Shown here: positions 19,025 through 26,531 of the stretch, one piece after another
Layout of the letters: every line of letters begins with the position of its first letter
Position numbering within the stretch: the first letter of the stretch is position 1
DNA from: Bradyrhizobium stylosanthis
GTDB lineage: Bacteria > Pseudomonadota > Alphaproteobacteria > Rhizobiales > Xanthobacteraceae
DNA length: 64,000 bases
Assembly: GCF_001641335.1 (NCBI RefSeq)
Contig: NZ_LVEM01000003.1
Span: 963,191-1,027,190 of the forward strand
Direction: 5' to 3'
Made by a program: the position numbers and the translations under genes
Notes under the pieces: generated by a model
The model's database searches: none
The model's input: the letters and a program-made list of their open reading frames with translations, nothing else
What the model was told of the DNA's origin: nothing

Positions 19025-21139
19025 TCAGGCGAGGTGCAGGGCGACGACGACGAGGTCGATCGCCTTGATGCCGATGAAGGGAATGACGATGCCGCCGAGG
19101 CCGTAGATCAGGAGGTTGCGGCGGAGCAGCGCGCCGGCGCCGACGGCGCGATAGGCGACGCCTCTCAGTGCCAGCGGGATCAGCGCGATGATGATCAGCG
19201 CGTTGAAGATGATCGCCGACAGAATGGCGCTCTGCGGGCTCGACAGGTTCATGATGTTGAGCACGTTGAGCTGCGGGTAGAACGCCAGGAACATCGCCGG
19301 GATGATCGCGAAGTACTTGGCGACGTCGTTGGCGATCGAGAACGTCGTCAGCGCACCGCGGGTCATCAGCAGCTGCTTGCCGATCTCGACGACCTCGATC
19401 AGCTTGGTCGGGTTGGAGTCGAGGTCGACCATGTTGCCGGCTTCGCGCGCGGCCTGGGTGCCGGTGTTCATGGCGACACCGACGTCGGCCTGCGCCAGCG
19501 CCGGCGCGTCGTTGGTGCCGTCGCCGCACATCGCGACCAGCTTGCCCTTGGCCTGCTCGTCGCGGATCAGCTTGAGCTTGTCCTCCGGGGTGGCCTGCGC
19601 CAGGAAGTCGTCGACGCCTGCTTCCGCCGCGATCGCAGCCGCCGTCATCGGATTGTCGCCGGTGATCATGATGGTGCGGATGCCCATGCGGCGCAGCTCG
19701 GCAAAGCGTTCGCGGATGCCGCCCTTGACGATGTCCTTGAGCTGGATGACGCCGAGCAGCTTGCCGTCCTTGGCGACCGCAAGCGGCGTGCCGCCGGCCT
19801 TCGAGATCTCGTCGGCGATGGTCTGGACCTCGCGGCCGACCTCGGAGAGCCCGCCGGGCTGCAGGGCGCGCGCGGTGTTGCCGGAGGCGACCGCCAGCGG
19901 CGCACCGCCGCCGACATAGTTCAGCATCGCATCGACGGCACCCTTGCGCACCGACGAGCCGCCGGCATCGACGCCGCTCATGCGGGTCTGTGCCGTGAAC
20001 GGGATGAAGGTGGCGCCTAATTCGGCCATGTCGCGGCCGCGGATGCCGTATTTCTCCTTCGCCAGCACGACGATCGAGCGGCCTTCCGGGGTCTCGTCGG
20101 CGAGCGAGGCGAGCTGGGCCGCATCGGCCAGATCCTGCTCGGTGACGCCGCGCACCGGGCGGAACGCGGTCGCCTGGCGGTTGCCGAGGGTGATGGTGCC
20201 GGTCTTGTCGAGCAAGAGCGTGTCGACATCGCCTGCGGCTTCGACGGCGCGGCCGGACATCGCCAGCACGTTGAAGCGCACCAGGCGGTCCATGCCGGCG
20301 ATGCCGATGGCCGACAGCAACGCGCCGATCGTGGTCGGGATCAGCGTCACGAACAGCGCGACCAGCACGATCACCGAGATCGAGCCGCCGGCATAGGCCG
20401 CGTAGCTCGGAATGGTGACGGTGGCGAACACGAAGATGATGGTGAGGCCGGCCAGCAGGATGTTGAGCGCGATCTCGTTCGGCGTCTTGGCGCGCTCGGC
20501 GCCTTCCACCAGCTTGATCATGCGGTCGATGAAGGTCGAGCCCTGCGCCGCGGTGATGCGCACGCGGATCCAGTCGGACAGCACCTGCGTGCCGCCCGTG
20601 ACCGCCGAGCGGTCGCCGCCGGATTCACGGATGACGGGCGCGGATTCACCGGTGATGGCGGCCTCGTTGACGGAGGCAACGCCCTCGATCACCTCGCCGT
20701 CGGACGGGATGGTGTCGCCGGCCTCGACCAGCACGATGTCGCCAACCTTGAGGCTGGTGCCCGCGACCAGCTTGAAGGCCTGGCCGGCGCCGGTCAGCAG
20801 CTTGGCCTGGCTCTCGGTGCGGGTCTTGCGCAGCGATTCAGCCTGGGCCTTGCCGCGGCCTTCGGCGACGGCTTCGGCGAAATTGGCGAACAGCACCGTG
20901 AACCAAAGCCAGAGGATGATCTGGAAGGTGAAGCCCAGACCTGTACCGCCCGTGACGAGGTCGCGCAGGAAGATCACCGTGGTGAGCGCGGCCACGATCT
21001 CGACCACGAACATCACGGGGTTCTTCACCATCAGCCGCGGATCGAGCTTGGTGAAGGACGCGCGGATCGCAGGCAGGACGATCTTGGGATCGAGCATCGC
21101 CGACGTCGGAGCGCGCTTTTGCAGTTTCATCGTATCCAT
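19025..21139 (-). CDS. kdpB: Potassium-transporting ATPase ATP-binding subunit
   Basis: A 704-residue P-type ATPase catalytic subunit that drives K+ import through KdpA. The actuator motif TGES, the phosphorylated Asp near residue 309 in DKTGTITLGN, the ATP-binding region, MITGDNPMTAAAIAAEAGVD and the hinge GDGTNDAPALAQADVGVAMN are all present, with about seven membrane helices. The ATG at 21139 is preferred because GGAG lies 8 nt upstream; a GTG three codons earlier is possible. kdpA ends about 17 nt upstream. Confidence 0.97.
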   Translation of the reverse strand: MDTMKLQKRAPTSAMLDPKIVLPAIRASFTKLDPRLMVKNPVMFVVEIVAALTTVIFLRDLVTGGTGLGFTFQIILWLWFTVLFANFAEAVAEGRGKAQAESLRKTRTESQAKLLTGAGQAFKLVAGTSLKVGDIVLVEAGDTIPSDGEVIEGVASVNEAAITGESAPVIRESGGDRSAVTGGTQVLSDWIRVRITAAQGSTFIDRMIKLVEGAERAKTPNEIALNILLAGLTIIFVFATVTIPSYAAYAGGSISVIVLVALFVTLIPTTIGALLSAIGIAGMDRLVRFNVLAMSGRAVEAAGDVDTLLLDKTGTITLGNRQATAFRPVRGVTEQDLADAAQLASLADETPEGRSIVVLAKEKYGIRGRDMAELGATFIPFTAQTRMSGVDAGGSSVRKGAVDAMLNYVGGGAPLAVASGNTARALQPGGLSEVGREVQTIADEISKAGGTPLAVAKDGKLLGVIQLKDIVKGGIRERFAELRRMGIRTIMITGDNPMTAAAIAAEAGVDDFLAQATPEDKLKLIRDEQAKGKLVAMCGDGTNDAPALAQADVGVAMNTGTQAAREAGNMVDLDSNPTKLIEVVEIGKQLLMTRGALTTFSIANDVAKYFAIIPAMFLAFYPQLNVLNIMNLSSPQSAILSAIIFNALIIIALIPLALRGVAYRAVGAGALLRRNLLIYGLGGIVIPFIGIKAIDLVVVALHLA

Positions 21140-21156
21140 GGAGGTCACTCCGACAA

Positions 21157-22860
21157 TCAGAAGACGTTACCGGCGTTCATCGCGAGGTGCTCGACGATCG
21201 GGCCGAGCGCGAGCGCCGGGAAGAAGGTCAGGCCGCCGATGATCAGGATCACGCCGACGACGAGGCCGACGAACAGCCCGCCGGTGGTCGGGAACGTGCC
21301 GGCGGACGGCGGGATTGACTTCTTGGCGGCGAGCGAGCCGGCGATCGCCATGGCCGGAACGATCATGAAGAAGCGGCCGACGAACATCGCGCTGGCGAGC
21401 GTGAGGTTGTAGAAGAAGGTGTTGCCGGTGAGGCCTGCGAAGGCCGAGCCGTTGTTGCCGGTCGCCGAGGTGAAGGCGTACAGCACCTCGGTGAAGCCGT
21501 GCGGGCCGGCATTCGCCATCGAGGCGACCGCCGCCGGATAGACCACGCCGACCGCGGTCCAGCCGAGATACATCAGCGGCAGCACCAGGATCGCGAGCAT
21601 CGCCATCTTGACCTCGCGCGCCTCGATCTTCTTGCCGACATATTCCGGCGTGCGGCCGACCATCAGGCCTGCGACGAAGATCGCGAGCACGACGAACAGC
21701 AGCATGCCGTAGAGGCCGGCGCCGACGCCGCCGATGATGATCTCGCCGAGCTGCATGTTGATCAGCGGGATCATGCCGCCGAGCGCGGTGAAGCTGTCAT
21801 GCATGGCGTTGACCGCGCCGCAGGAGGCGGCCGTCGTGATCACGGCGAACAACGAGGACGCCACGATACCGAAGCGGACCTCCTTGCCCTCCATGTTGCC
21901 GCCGGTCAGGCCCAGCGCATGCATGATCGAGGTGCCGTTCGCTTCCGCCCAATAGGTCACGGCGACGCCGGCGATGAACAGCACGCCCATCACGGCGAGG
22001 ATCGCCCAGCCCTGGCGCTGGTTGCCGACCATGCGGCCGAACACGTTGGTCATGGCCGCGCCGATCAGGAAGATCGACAGCATCTGCACGAAGTTCGACA
22101 GCGCGGTCGGGTTCTCGAAGGGGTGCGCGGCGTTGGCGTTGAAGAAGCCGCCGCCATTGGTCCCGAGCATCTTGATCGCGACCTGCGAGGCGACCGGGCC
22201 GACCGCGATGGTCTGCTTGGCCCCCTCGAGCGTCGTCGCGTCGACATAGGCACCCAGCGTTTGCGGGATGCCCTGCCAGACCAGGAACAGCGTGTAGACC
22301 ACACAGATCGGCAGCAGCACATAGAGCGTGGTGCGGGTGACGTCGCCCCAGAAATTACCGACGGTGCGCACCGAGGCGCGCGAGAAGCCGCGGATCAGGG
22401 CTACCGCGAGCGCGATGCCGGTTGCCGCCGACAGGAAGTTCTGGTGCGTCAGGCCGAGCATCTGGACGAGATAGGAGACCGTGCTCTCGCCGCCGTAGTT
22501 CTGCCAGTTGGTGTTGGTGATGAAGGAGATCGCGGTGTTGAAGGACAGATCCGGCGCGACGGCGGATTGATCCGCCGGATTGAACGGCAGCATGGCCTGG
22601 AGCCGCATCACGCCATAGATGATGAGGAAGCCGCCGACATGGAACAGCAGCATGGCGACCGTATAGGTCAGCCAGTGCTGCTCGCGCCGCTCGTCGACGC
22701 CGGAAACCCAGTAGATGGCGGCCTCGATGGGGCGCAGCACCGGCGACATGAATGTCCGTTCGCCGTTGAAGACGCGCGTCATGTAGCCGCCGAGCGGCTT
22801 CGCGAGCGCGACGATGATGACGCAGAATAGAATGATCTGGAGCCAACCGATCATAGTCAT
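21157..22860 (-). CDS. kdpA: Potassium-transporting ATPase potassium-binding subunit
   Basis: A 567-residue polytopic membrane protein that binds and conducts K+, related to Trk/Ktr channels. It starts MTMIGWLQIILFCVIIVALA. Pore-loop segments typical of KdpA are seen, such as FITNTNWQNYGGEST, LGTNGGGFFNANAAHPFENP and TSATGNNGSAFAGL. AAGGG lies 8 nt before the ATG. A 34-codon leucine-rich reading frame ends immediately upstream, with kdpF before that, giving kdpF - small ORF - kdpA - kdpB. Confidence 0.96.
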   Translation of the reverse strand: MTMIGWLQIILFCVIIVALAKPLGGYMTRVFNGERTFMSPVLRPIEAAIYWVSGVDERREQHWLTYTVAMLLFHVGGFLIIYGVMRLQAMLPFNPADQSAVAPDLSFNTAISFITNTNWQNYGGESTVSYLVQMLGLTHQNFLSAATGIALAVALIRGFSRASVRTVGNFWGDVTRTTLYVLLPICVVYTLFLVWQGIPQTLGAYVDATTLEGAKQTIAVGPVASQVAIKMLGTNGGGFFNANAAHPFENPTALSNFVQMLSIFLIGAAMTNVFGRMVGNQRQGWAILAVMGVLFIAGVAVTYWAEANGTSIMHALGLTGGNMEGKEVRFGIVASSLFAVITTAASCGAVNAMHDSFTALGGMIPLINMQLGEIIIGGVGAGLYGMLLFVVLAIFVAGLMVGRTPEYVGKKIEAREVKMAMLAILVLPLMYLGWTAVGVVYPAAVASMANAGPHGFTEVLYAFTSATGNNGSAFAGLTGNTFFYNLTLASAMFVGRFFMIVPAMAIAGSLAAKKSIPPSAGTFPTTGGLFVGLVVGVILIIGGLTFFPALALGPIVEHLAMNAGNVF

Positions 22861-22864
22861 GGCA

Positions 22865-22969
22865 TTAACCCTTCAGACTTTGTGTCTGGCGCAACAGCGG
22901 CAGGAGCACCGCAAGCAGGCAGACGACGAGCGCGGCGTCCGCCAGCAGCAATTCGGCAAGCAGCAGCAC
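22865..22969 (-). CDS. Candidate 34-residue leucine-rich membrane peptide between kdpF and kdpA
   Basis: A GTG-started frame of 34 codons begins 3 nt after the kdpF stop and ends 4 nt before the kdpA start. It encodes a strongly hydrophobic leucine/alanine/valine-rich peptide (MLLLAELLLADAALVV at the N-terminus) that could form one membrane helix with a polar tail RQTQSLKG. No strong ribosome site is seen, so it would depend on coupling to kdpF. I recognise no family. It could be a KdpF-like accessory peptide or simply spacer; conservation of the frame among relatives would decide. Confidence 0.45.
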   Translation of the reverse strand: MLLLAELLLADAALVVCLLAVLLPLLRQTQSLKG

Positions 22970-22972
22970 GGC

Positions 22973-23062
22973 TCAGAACCGTTCCGGCCGCAGCAGCGCG
23001 TAGGTGAGATAAACCAGGAGGCCGAACGAGACGGCGCCGGCGAGCGCATAATCGAAGATCAT
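22973..23062 (-). CDS. kdpF: Potassium-transporting ATPase small subunit KdpF
   Basis: A 29-residue single-helix peptide, MIFDYALAGAVSFGLLVYL followed by TYALLRPERF. It matches KdpF in length, in its hydrophobic core and in the LxxPERF end, and it lies directly upstream of kdpA. KdpF binds within the KdpFABC complex and stabilises it. It is too short for ordinary gene finders. A 27-residue peptide ORF precedes it by 10 nt. Confidence 0.9.
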   Translation of the reverse strand: MIFDYALAGAVSFGLLVYLTYALLRPERF

Positions 23063-23072
23063 GGTGCGCCCC

Positions 23073-23156
23073 TCACAGCCGTTCGCAGGCATAGGTGTAG
23101 CCGATGGCGAGGGCGAAGAAGACGAAGCCCAGCCCCAGCATCAGAATGTCCATCAT
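23073..23156 (-). CDS. 27-residue membrane peptide, first ORF of the kdp operon
   Basis: The frame has two adjacent ATG codons (23156 and 23153) preceded by GAGGAG at a good spacing and encodes a single-helix peptide (MMDILMLGLGFVFFALAIG, then YTYACERL). It ends 10 nt before kdpF and is followed by the whole kdp operon, so it is probably the first cistron. I recognise no family. The strong ribosome site makes it more convincing than the other tiny ORF. It could be an extra Kdp subunit, a leader peptide or an unrelated membrane peptide. Confidence 0.65.
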   Translation of the reverse strand: MMDILMLGLGFVFFALAIGYTYACERL

Positions 23157-23324
23157 GGCGATACTCCTCAATACGAGACGATATCCGGCATTGCCTGTCT
23201 CTGGATTCCCGGCAGGCCGCTTGCTGCAAGCGAACGCAGCACGTGTCTCTCCCGGCCGGGAACTTCACCGCGCTGAGGTGCCATTGCGCACATAGGTTTT
23301 CGAGATGAGGCCTATGGCGACGTT

Positions 23325-23339
23325 ATAGGAATCTCATAA
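23325..23339 (-). promoter_or_regulatory. Candidate KdpE-type box upstream of kdp
   Basis: On the minus strand the sequence is TTATGAGATTCCTAT, 169 nt upstream of the first small ORF of the kdp operon. It belongs to a four-member set with consensus TTATR-ANNTY-CCTAT. The half-sites CTTAT-like and CCTAT are spaced about one helical turn apart, as expected for an OmpR-family regulator such as KdpE. Assignment to KdpE is an inference from position. Confidence 0.55.
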
Positions 23340-23563
23340 AGGCCGGCACGTCGTGCCGCCCGCCATGTGACACCGACACCGCATTCCAGACGTACATTCC
23401 CGGGCAGGCTTTGCAGCATGCAATCCGCCGGCACCTTCACCTGTGGTTGGTACGGCGGACGGCGACCGCGCGTCTTCTCAAAATGCCCTGCTTCTATAAG
23501 TCCCGACCTCTGGCCAGGCGGCGGCGGACACTCCGTCGGGCTTAGCGGGAAGAATACGGGCAC

Positions 23564-23578
23564 TTATGAAATCCCTAT
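23564..23578 (+). promoter_or_regulatory. Candidate KdpE-type box upstream of the 155-residue protein gene
   Basis: Reads TTATGAAATCCCTAT on the plus strand, 95 nt upstream of the start codon at 23674, followed by an AT step and CGCCCGCC. It matches the kdp-facing copy at 12 of 15 positions by eye. Confidence 0.5.
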
Positions 23579-23673
23579 ATCGCCCGCCCGGTCCCCATCT
23601 CGTTTTCAAATGCCCTTCCAGCCATCTTGGAGGTGCCGGCCGACTGACCGACACCAACTCCAGGAGGCCTGAC

Positions 23674-24141
23674 ATGACCGCCGCACTCCGACGCCTAAGC
23701 CCACCGTCCCTCGCCCAGCAGCTCCGCGCGGCACCGGCGATGACGCGGCCGTTGATGCTCGAGATCATCGCGCACGCCTGCCGGCGCTTTCCGCCGCTCG
23801 GCCAAAGCGAACGCAGCGCTCGCATCATGCGCCTGATCGACGTCGAGGCCTGGGCCGATGCGGCATTGGCGCTGATCGACCTCGAGCTGCCGATGTGGCA
23901 GGTCCGCCGCATCGCCTATGACGAGGGCGAGTGGCACTGCGCGCTTTCGCGCGAGCGCGAATTGCCGGACTGGCTCGACGCCGCGATCGAGGCGCACCAC
24001 GCCGACCTCGCGCTCGCTCTGCTGTCCGCCTTCGTCGACGTCCAGGCGCTGACCGCCGAATCGGCGCGACCGAGCGTTCCCACGGTGCGCCCGGCGATCG
24101 ATCCGCTCTACGAGCCGGTCGCCTGCGACAATTTCGGCTAG
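23674..24141 (+). CDS. Hypothetical protein, 155 residues
   Basis: The ATG at 23674 has AGGAGG 7 nt upstream, so it is chosen over an in-frame ATG 36 codons earlier. The protein is soluble, with no signal or membrane helix, and helix-rich: RPLMLEIIAHACRRFPPL, then a tryptophan-containing centre (VEAWADAALALIDLELPMW) and ELPDWLDAAIEAHHADLALA. I do not recognise a family. It is the first gene of a plus-strand set divergent from kdp, is preceded by the shared 15-bp box, and is followed after 22 nt by a small membrane protein. Confidence 0.75.
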   Translation: MTAALRRLSPPSLAQQLRAAPAMTRPLMLEIIAHACRRFPPLGQSERSARIMRLIDVEAWADAALALIDLELPMWQVRRIAYDEGEWHCALSRERELPDWLDAAIEAHHADLALALLSAFVDVQALTAESARPSVPTVRPAIDPLYEPVACDNFG

Positions 24142-24163
24142 AGCCGTCCGGCGGATCGAGGCC

Positions 24164-24442
24164 ATGCCGCAGGCCCCCAACATGCCGCGCATGTTGAACT
24201 CATCGCGGGTGATCGCGCGCTTTGCCGTTCGCATTGTGCTGCTGGCCGGCTTTGCCGCATTCGGCAGCGTCGGCTTCGGCCGGAGTCTCTCGGTGCTGCT
24301 CTGGATGTCGATCATCCTGTGCGTGCTCGCGGGCCTCGTCAGGCGTGAGCCGCTGTTCGGAACGGCGCTCAATCATTGGGACGAAGGCGTCGCCTTCGGC
24401 GCACTGTTCGCGCTGATCCACATCGTCAGCGAGCTCGCCTGA
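24164..24442 (+). CDS. Hypothetical small membrane protein, 92 residues
   Basis: A frame of 92 codons 22 nt downstream of the previous gene, probably in the same transcript. It has a basic N-terminus, then two or three hydrophobic segments: VIARFAVRIVLLAGFAAFG, SVLLWMSIILCVLAGLV and GVAFGALFALIHIVSELA. No family is recognised. GAGG lies just before the ATG at 24164; in-frame ATGs at 24182 and 24191 are alternatives. The position next to kdp suggests a membrane role in ion or osmotic stress, but this is only inferred. Confidence 0.65.
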   Translation: MPQAPNMPRMLNSSRVIARFAVRIVLLAGFAAFGSVGFGRSLSVLLWMSIILCVLAGLVRREPLFGTALNHWDEGVAFGALFALIHIVSELA

Positions 24443-24470
24443 GCAAGTGCGTTCGCCAGAACGCCCGCCC

Positions 24471-24485
24471 TTATAATCTTCCTAT
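24471..24485 (+). promoter_or_regulatory. Candidate KdpE-type box upstream of the 84-residue protein gene
   Basis: Reads TTATAATCTTCCTAT on the plus strand, followed by GAGATCGCC, 107 nt upstream of the GTG at 24593. It is the most divergent of the four copies but keeps TTAT, the central T and CCTAT, and sits at a similar distance to the start codon as two other copies. Confidence 0.45.
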
Positions 24486-24592
24486 GAGATCGCCGCGGTC
24501 CCGCCCTCGAAATCATATTCGCGACGGGGAATATTGATGACGCCGGCAGAAAAATGCGTCCCAGGCCGGCATCGCTGAGAAGGAATACATCC

Positions 24593-24847
24593 GTGAAACT
24601 CGTCGAACCTCCCTCGTATAGCTCGCCTTCGACCGTCGTCTTCATCGGCAGGAATCGCCGCGGACAATGGGTCGCGCAGGAGCAGAACGGCCTCTATGGC
24701 GGCCTGTTCGTCAGCCGGGCCCAGGCCATCAAATACGTGCTGTTCGAGAACGGGCAGCATTCCGAGACCATCGTCGAGCTGCCGCGCGAGATCGAGCTCG
24801 ACATGGGCAAGAGCCCCAACAACATCGTCTCGCAGCGCGCGGCCTGA
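24593..24847 (+). CDS. Hypothetical protein, 84 residues (paralogue of the gene at 26532)
   Basis: The start is taken as GTG at 24593 because AAGGA lies 8-9 nt upstream; an in-frame ATG at 24554 lacks a site. The protein contains VVFIGRNRRGQWVAQEQNG, YGGLFVSRAQAIKYVLFENG and a final EIELDMG, a compact beta-rich pattern. The same blocks (FIGRN..G.WVA.E.NG..GGLF...IELD) occur in the 128-residue protein at 26532, so the two are paralogues within 2 kb. No named family is recognised. It precedes a DapA-like gene by 26 nt and probably shares its transcript. Confidence 0.75.
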   Translation: MKLVEPPSYSSPSTVVFIGRNRRGQWVAQEQNGLYGGLFVSRAQAIKYVLFENGQHSETIVELPREIELDMGKSPNNIVSQRAA

Positions 24848-24873
24848 GCCGGAGCCTTGCAGCGAGCAAAGCC

Positions 24874-25791
24874 ATGTTCATTCCTCCCTCCGCCTGGTTC
24901 ACCGGCTTCATTCCGGACCTGCCGACGCCGTTCGATGCGGCGGACGCGGTCGATCTCAAGGCCTTCGCCGCACTCTGCGAGCGCCAAATCGCCGCGAATG
25001 TTCCCGCCATCGTGGTCTGCGAAACCGCTGGCGAAGCGCCGACGCTCTCGCCGGCCGAGCAGGAGCTCGTGATCCGCGCCGCCGTTGATATCGCCCGCGG
25101 CCGGGTGCGGATCATCGCGGGCACGGTCTCGAACGCAACCGACCGCGCCATCGAGCTGGCGCGGCGCGCGGAGGCCGCCGGCGCCGACGCCGTCATGTCG
25201 GTCGTCCCCGCCTACAACAAGCCGATGCAGGAGGGAATGCTGGCGCATTTCCGAGCGATTGCCGGCTCAATCGGCCTGCCGGTGATCCTGCACGACAATC
25301 CGTCCCGCACGCTGCGGCCGCTTGCCGACGAGACGCTGCTGCGTCTCGTCGAATCCCGCCAGTTCGTGGGCTTACGCGATGGCAGCGGCGACATCACGCG
25401 TCCGATGCGCCTGTCCCGCAACCTTCCCGCGGGCTTCCGTTGTCTCTCCGGAGACGACAGGACCGCGTTCGGCTTCATCGCTGATGGCGGCGACGGCGCG
25501 ATCTCGGAGGTCTCCAACATCGCGCCGGATCTTTGCCGCACGATCTTCTCGCACGTCAGGCAGGGCCGCCTGCAATCCGCCCGCTATCTGCACAAGCGCC
25601 TCATTCCCCTGAGCACCTGCCTGTCGAAGGAGAGTCCGGCCGCGCTCAAATATGCGCTGAGCGTGCTTGGCCTGATGGCGGCGCATACGCGGCTGCCGAT
25701 CGTGCCGCTGGACGCAGCGGCGCAGAGGGAGGTGGTACGGGCATTCGCCGCGATCGCCGACGAGGAATTGATCGACGGTGTCGGCGCCTGA
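24874..25791 (+). CDS. DapA-family (dihydrodipicolinate synthase-like) protein lacking the Schiff-base lysine
   Basis: A 305-residue TIM-barrel protein of the DHDPS/N-acetylneuraminate lyase superfamily, aldolases that normally form a Schiff base with pyruvate. The tyrosine motif PAYNKPMQEG (Tyr114) is kept. The lysine motif GIKEATG of DapA is replaced by GLRDGSGD, putting Arg168 in the lysine's place, and GTTGE is changed to ETAGE. Classical DapA chemistry is therefore doubtful; a sugar-acid dehydratase-like or non-catalytic role is possible. The ATG at 24874 is chosen because it begins the conserved FTGFIPDLPTPFD. It lies among small unknown genes near kdp. Confidence 0.85.
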   Translation: MFIPPSAWFTGFIPDLPTPFDAADAVDLKAFAALCERQIAANVPAIVVCETAGEAPTLSPAEQELVIRAAVDIARGRVRIIAGTVSNATDRAIELARRAEAAGADAVMSVVPAYNKPMQEGMLAHFRAIAGSIGLPVILHDNPSRTLRPLADETLLRLVESRQFVGLRDGSGDITRPMRLSRNLPAGFRCLSGDDRTAFGFIADGGDGAISEVSNIAPDLCRTIFSHVRQGRLQSARYLHKRLIPLSTCLSKESPAALKYALSVLGLMAAHTRLPIVPLDAAAQREVVRAFAAIADEELIDGVGA

Positions 25792-25816
25792 GGCGCCGAT
25801 TCAATCCGGACACCGC

Positions 25817-26215
25817 ATGCCGAAACCCGCCGACGGATCCCACAGGCTGCTCCACGCCTGGCAGCTGGCGCTGCTGCGCCTCGCCGTGACGCGTGACGAA
25901 TCCGACAGGATCAACGTTGCGGCGCTCGCGGCGGAGCTCGATCGTTCCGGCGGACGGCACGATGCCGGCTGTTCGCTCCACTTCTTCCGACGCACCAGTT
26001 CCCGGCTCTGCGCCGCCATAGGCGGGCAAATCCCGAACGCCGAGGCCATCCTGGACGGCTTCTGCAAGCAGATCGAGCAGCCGCGGCTGCGGCTTGCCTT
26101 TGCGGCGGCGATCGGGATCACGCGTTCCGATCCGGTGCCATCCCAACCGGTTCAGCCGAAGCGACACCCCGGCCTCTTCAGAGGGCTGCCGTCGCGCCGG
26201 TCCGCATCTTTATGA
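25817..26215 (+). CDS. Hypothetical protein, 132 residues
   Basis: Open frame just after the DapA-like gene. I use the ATG at 25817 (GGA 6 nt upstream); a GTG at 25778 overlapping the previous stop, with AGGA 11 nt upstream, would give 145 residues. The protein is soluble and helix-rich (LLHAWQLALLRLAVTRDESD, then CKQIEQPRLRLAFAAAIGI) with a basic, proline-containing tail. No family is recognised. Its stop codon overlaps the next copy of the 15-bp box, so it likely ends the transcript begun at about 24.5 kb. Confidence 0.55.
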   Translation: MPKPADGSHRLLHAWQLALLRLAVTRDESDRINVAALAAELDRSGGRHDAGCSLHFFRRTSSRLCAAIGGQIPNAEAILDGFCKQIEQPRLRLAFAAAIGITRSDPVPSQPVQPKRHPGLFRGLPSRRSASL

Positions 26216-26224
26216 CATTCCTAT
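26210..26224 (+). promoter_or_regulatory. Candidate KdpE-type box upstream of the small-peptide operon
   Basis: Reads TTATGACATTCCTAT on the plus strand, followed by GCGGCCGCC, 98 nt upstream of the ATG at 26323. It differs from the kdp-facing copy at only one of 15 positions (ACATT for AGATT). It overlaps the stop codon of the preceding gene. Confidence 0.55.
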
Positions 26225-26322
26225 GCGGCCGCCCCGGCGCTCATCTCGCAATCCTACGCGCCGATGAACATCATCGAAGGGACAAGCGGCGGTCTCGCCG
26301 CCCACAAGCAAGGAACAATCAC

Positions 26323-26514
26323 ATGTCGATGCTGACATATGGCTTTGACCGGCGCTTCGATGCAGCCGAACGCCCCGCGACACCGCCGGCGGCGCCCCAA
26401 GCCCGGCTCAAGGACATCGCGCTCCAGGCATTCGGCCTGCTCTCGATGGGCAGCGTGCTCACCGCACTGATCGCGCTGAAGACCGCGATCTATGTCTGGC
26501 ATCTCCATGGCTGA
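26323..26514 (+). CDS. Hypothetical small membrane protein, 63 residues
   Basis: The ATG at 26323 has AAGGA 8 nt upstream. The N-terminal half is polar and proline-rich (DRRFDAAERPATPPAAPQ). The C-terminal half is one amphipathic-to-hydrophobic helix (FGLLSMGSVLTALIALKTA) ending YVWHLHG. No family is recognised. It is the first gene after the fourth 15-bp box and is followed at 17 nt by a paralogue-type protein and then two tiny membrane peptides, suggesting a four-gene operon. Confidence 0.65.
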   Translation: MSMLTYGFDRRFDAAERPATPPAAPQARLKDIALQAFGLLSMGSVLTALIALKTAIYVWHLHG

Positions 26515-26531
26515 CCTGTGGAGTACGCATC

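Larger units (their letters stand above)
23157..23673. other. Divergent control region between kdp and a small-protein operon
   Basis: About 517 bases without a supported gene. It carries two copies of a 15-bp motif, one facing kdp and one facing the plus-strand genes, described separately. A short palindrome GGCACGTCGTGCC (23344-23356) lies next to the kdp-facing copy. Open frames here are short and look like shadows. The kdp transcript probably starts within 23160-23340. Confidence 0.6.

Noticed and set aside
23281..23345. RpoH-type promoter reading of the CCTAT element upstream of kdp
   Set aside because: No CTTG-type -35 element lies about 17 nt upstream in any of the four copies; a regulator-binding box fits better.
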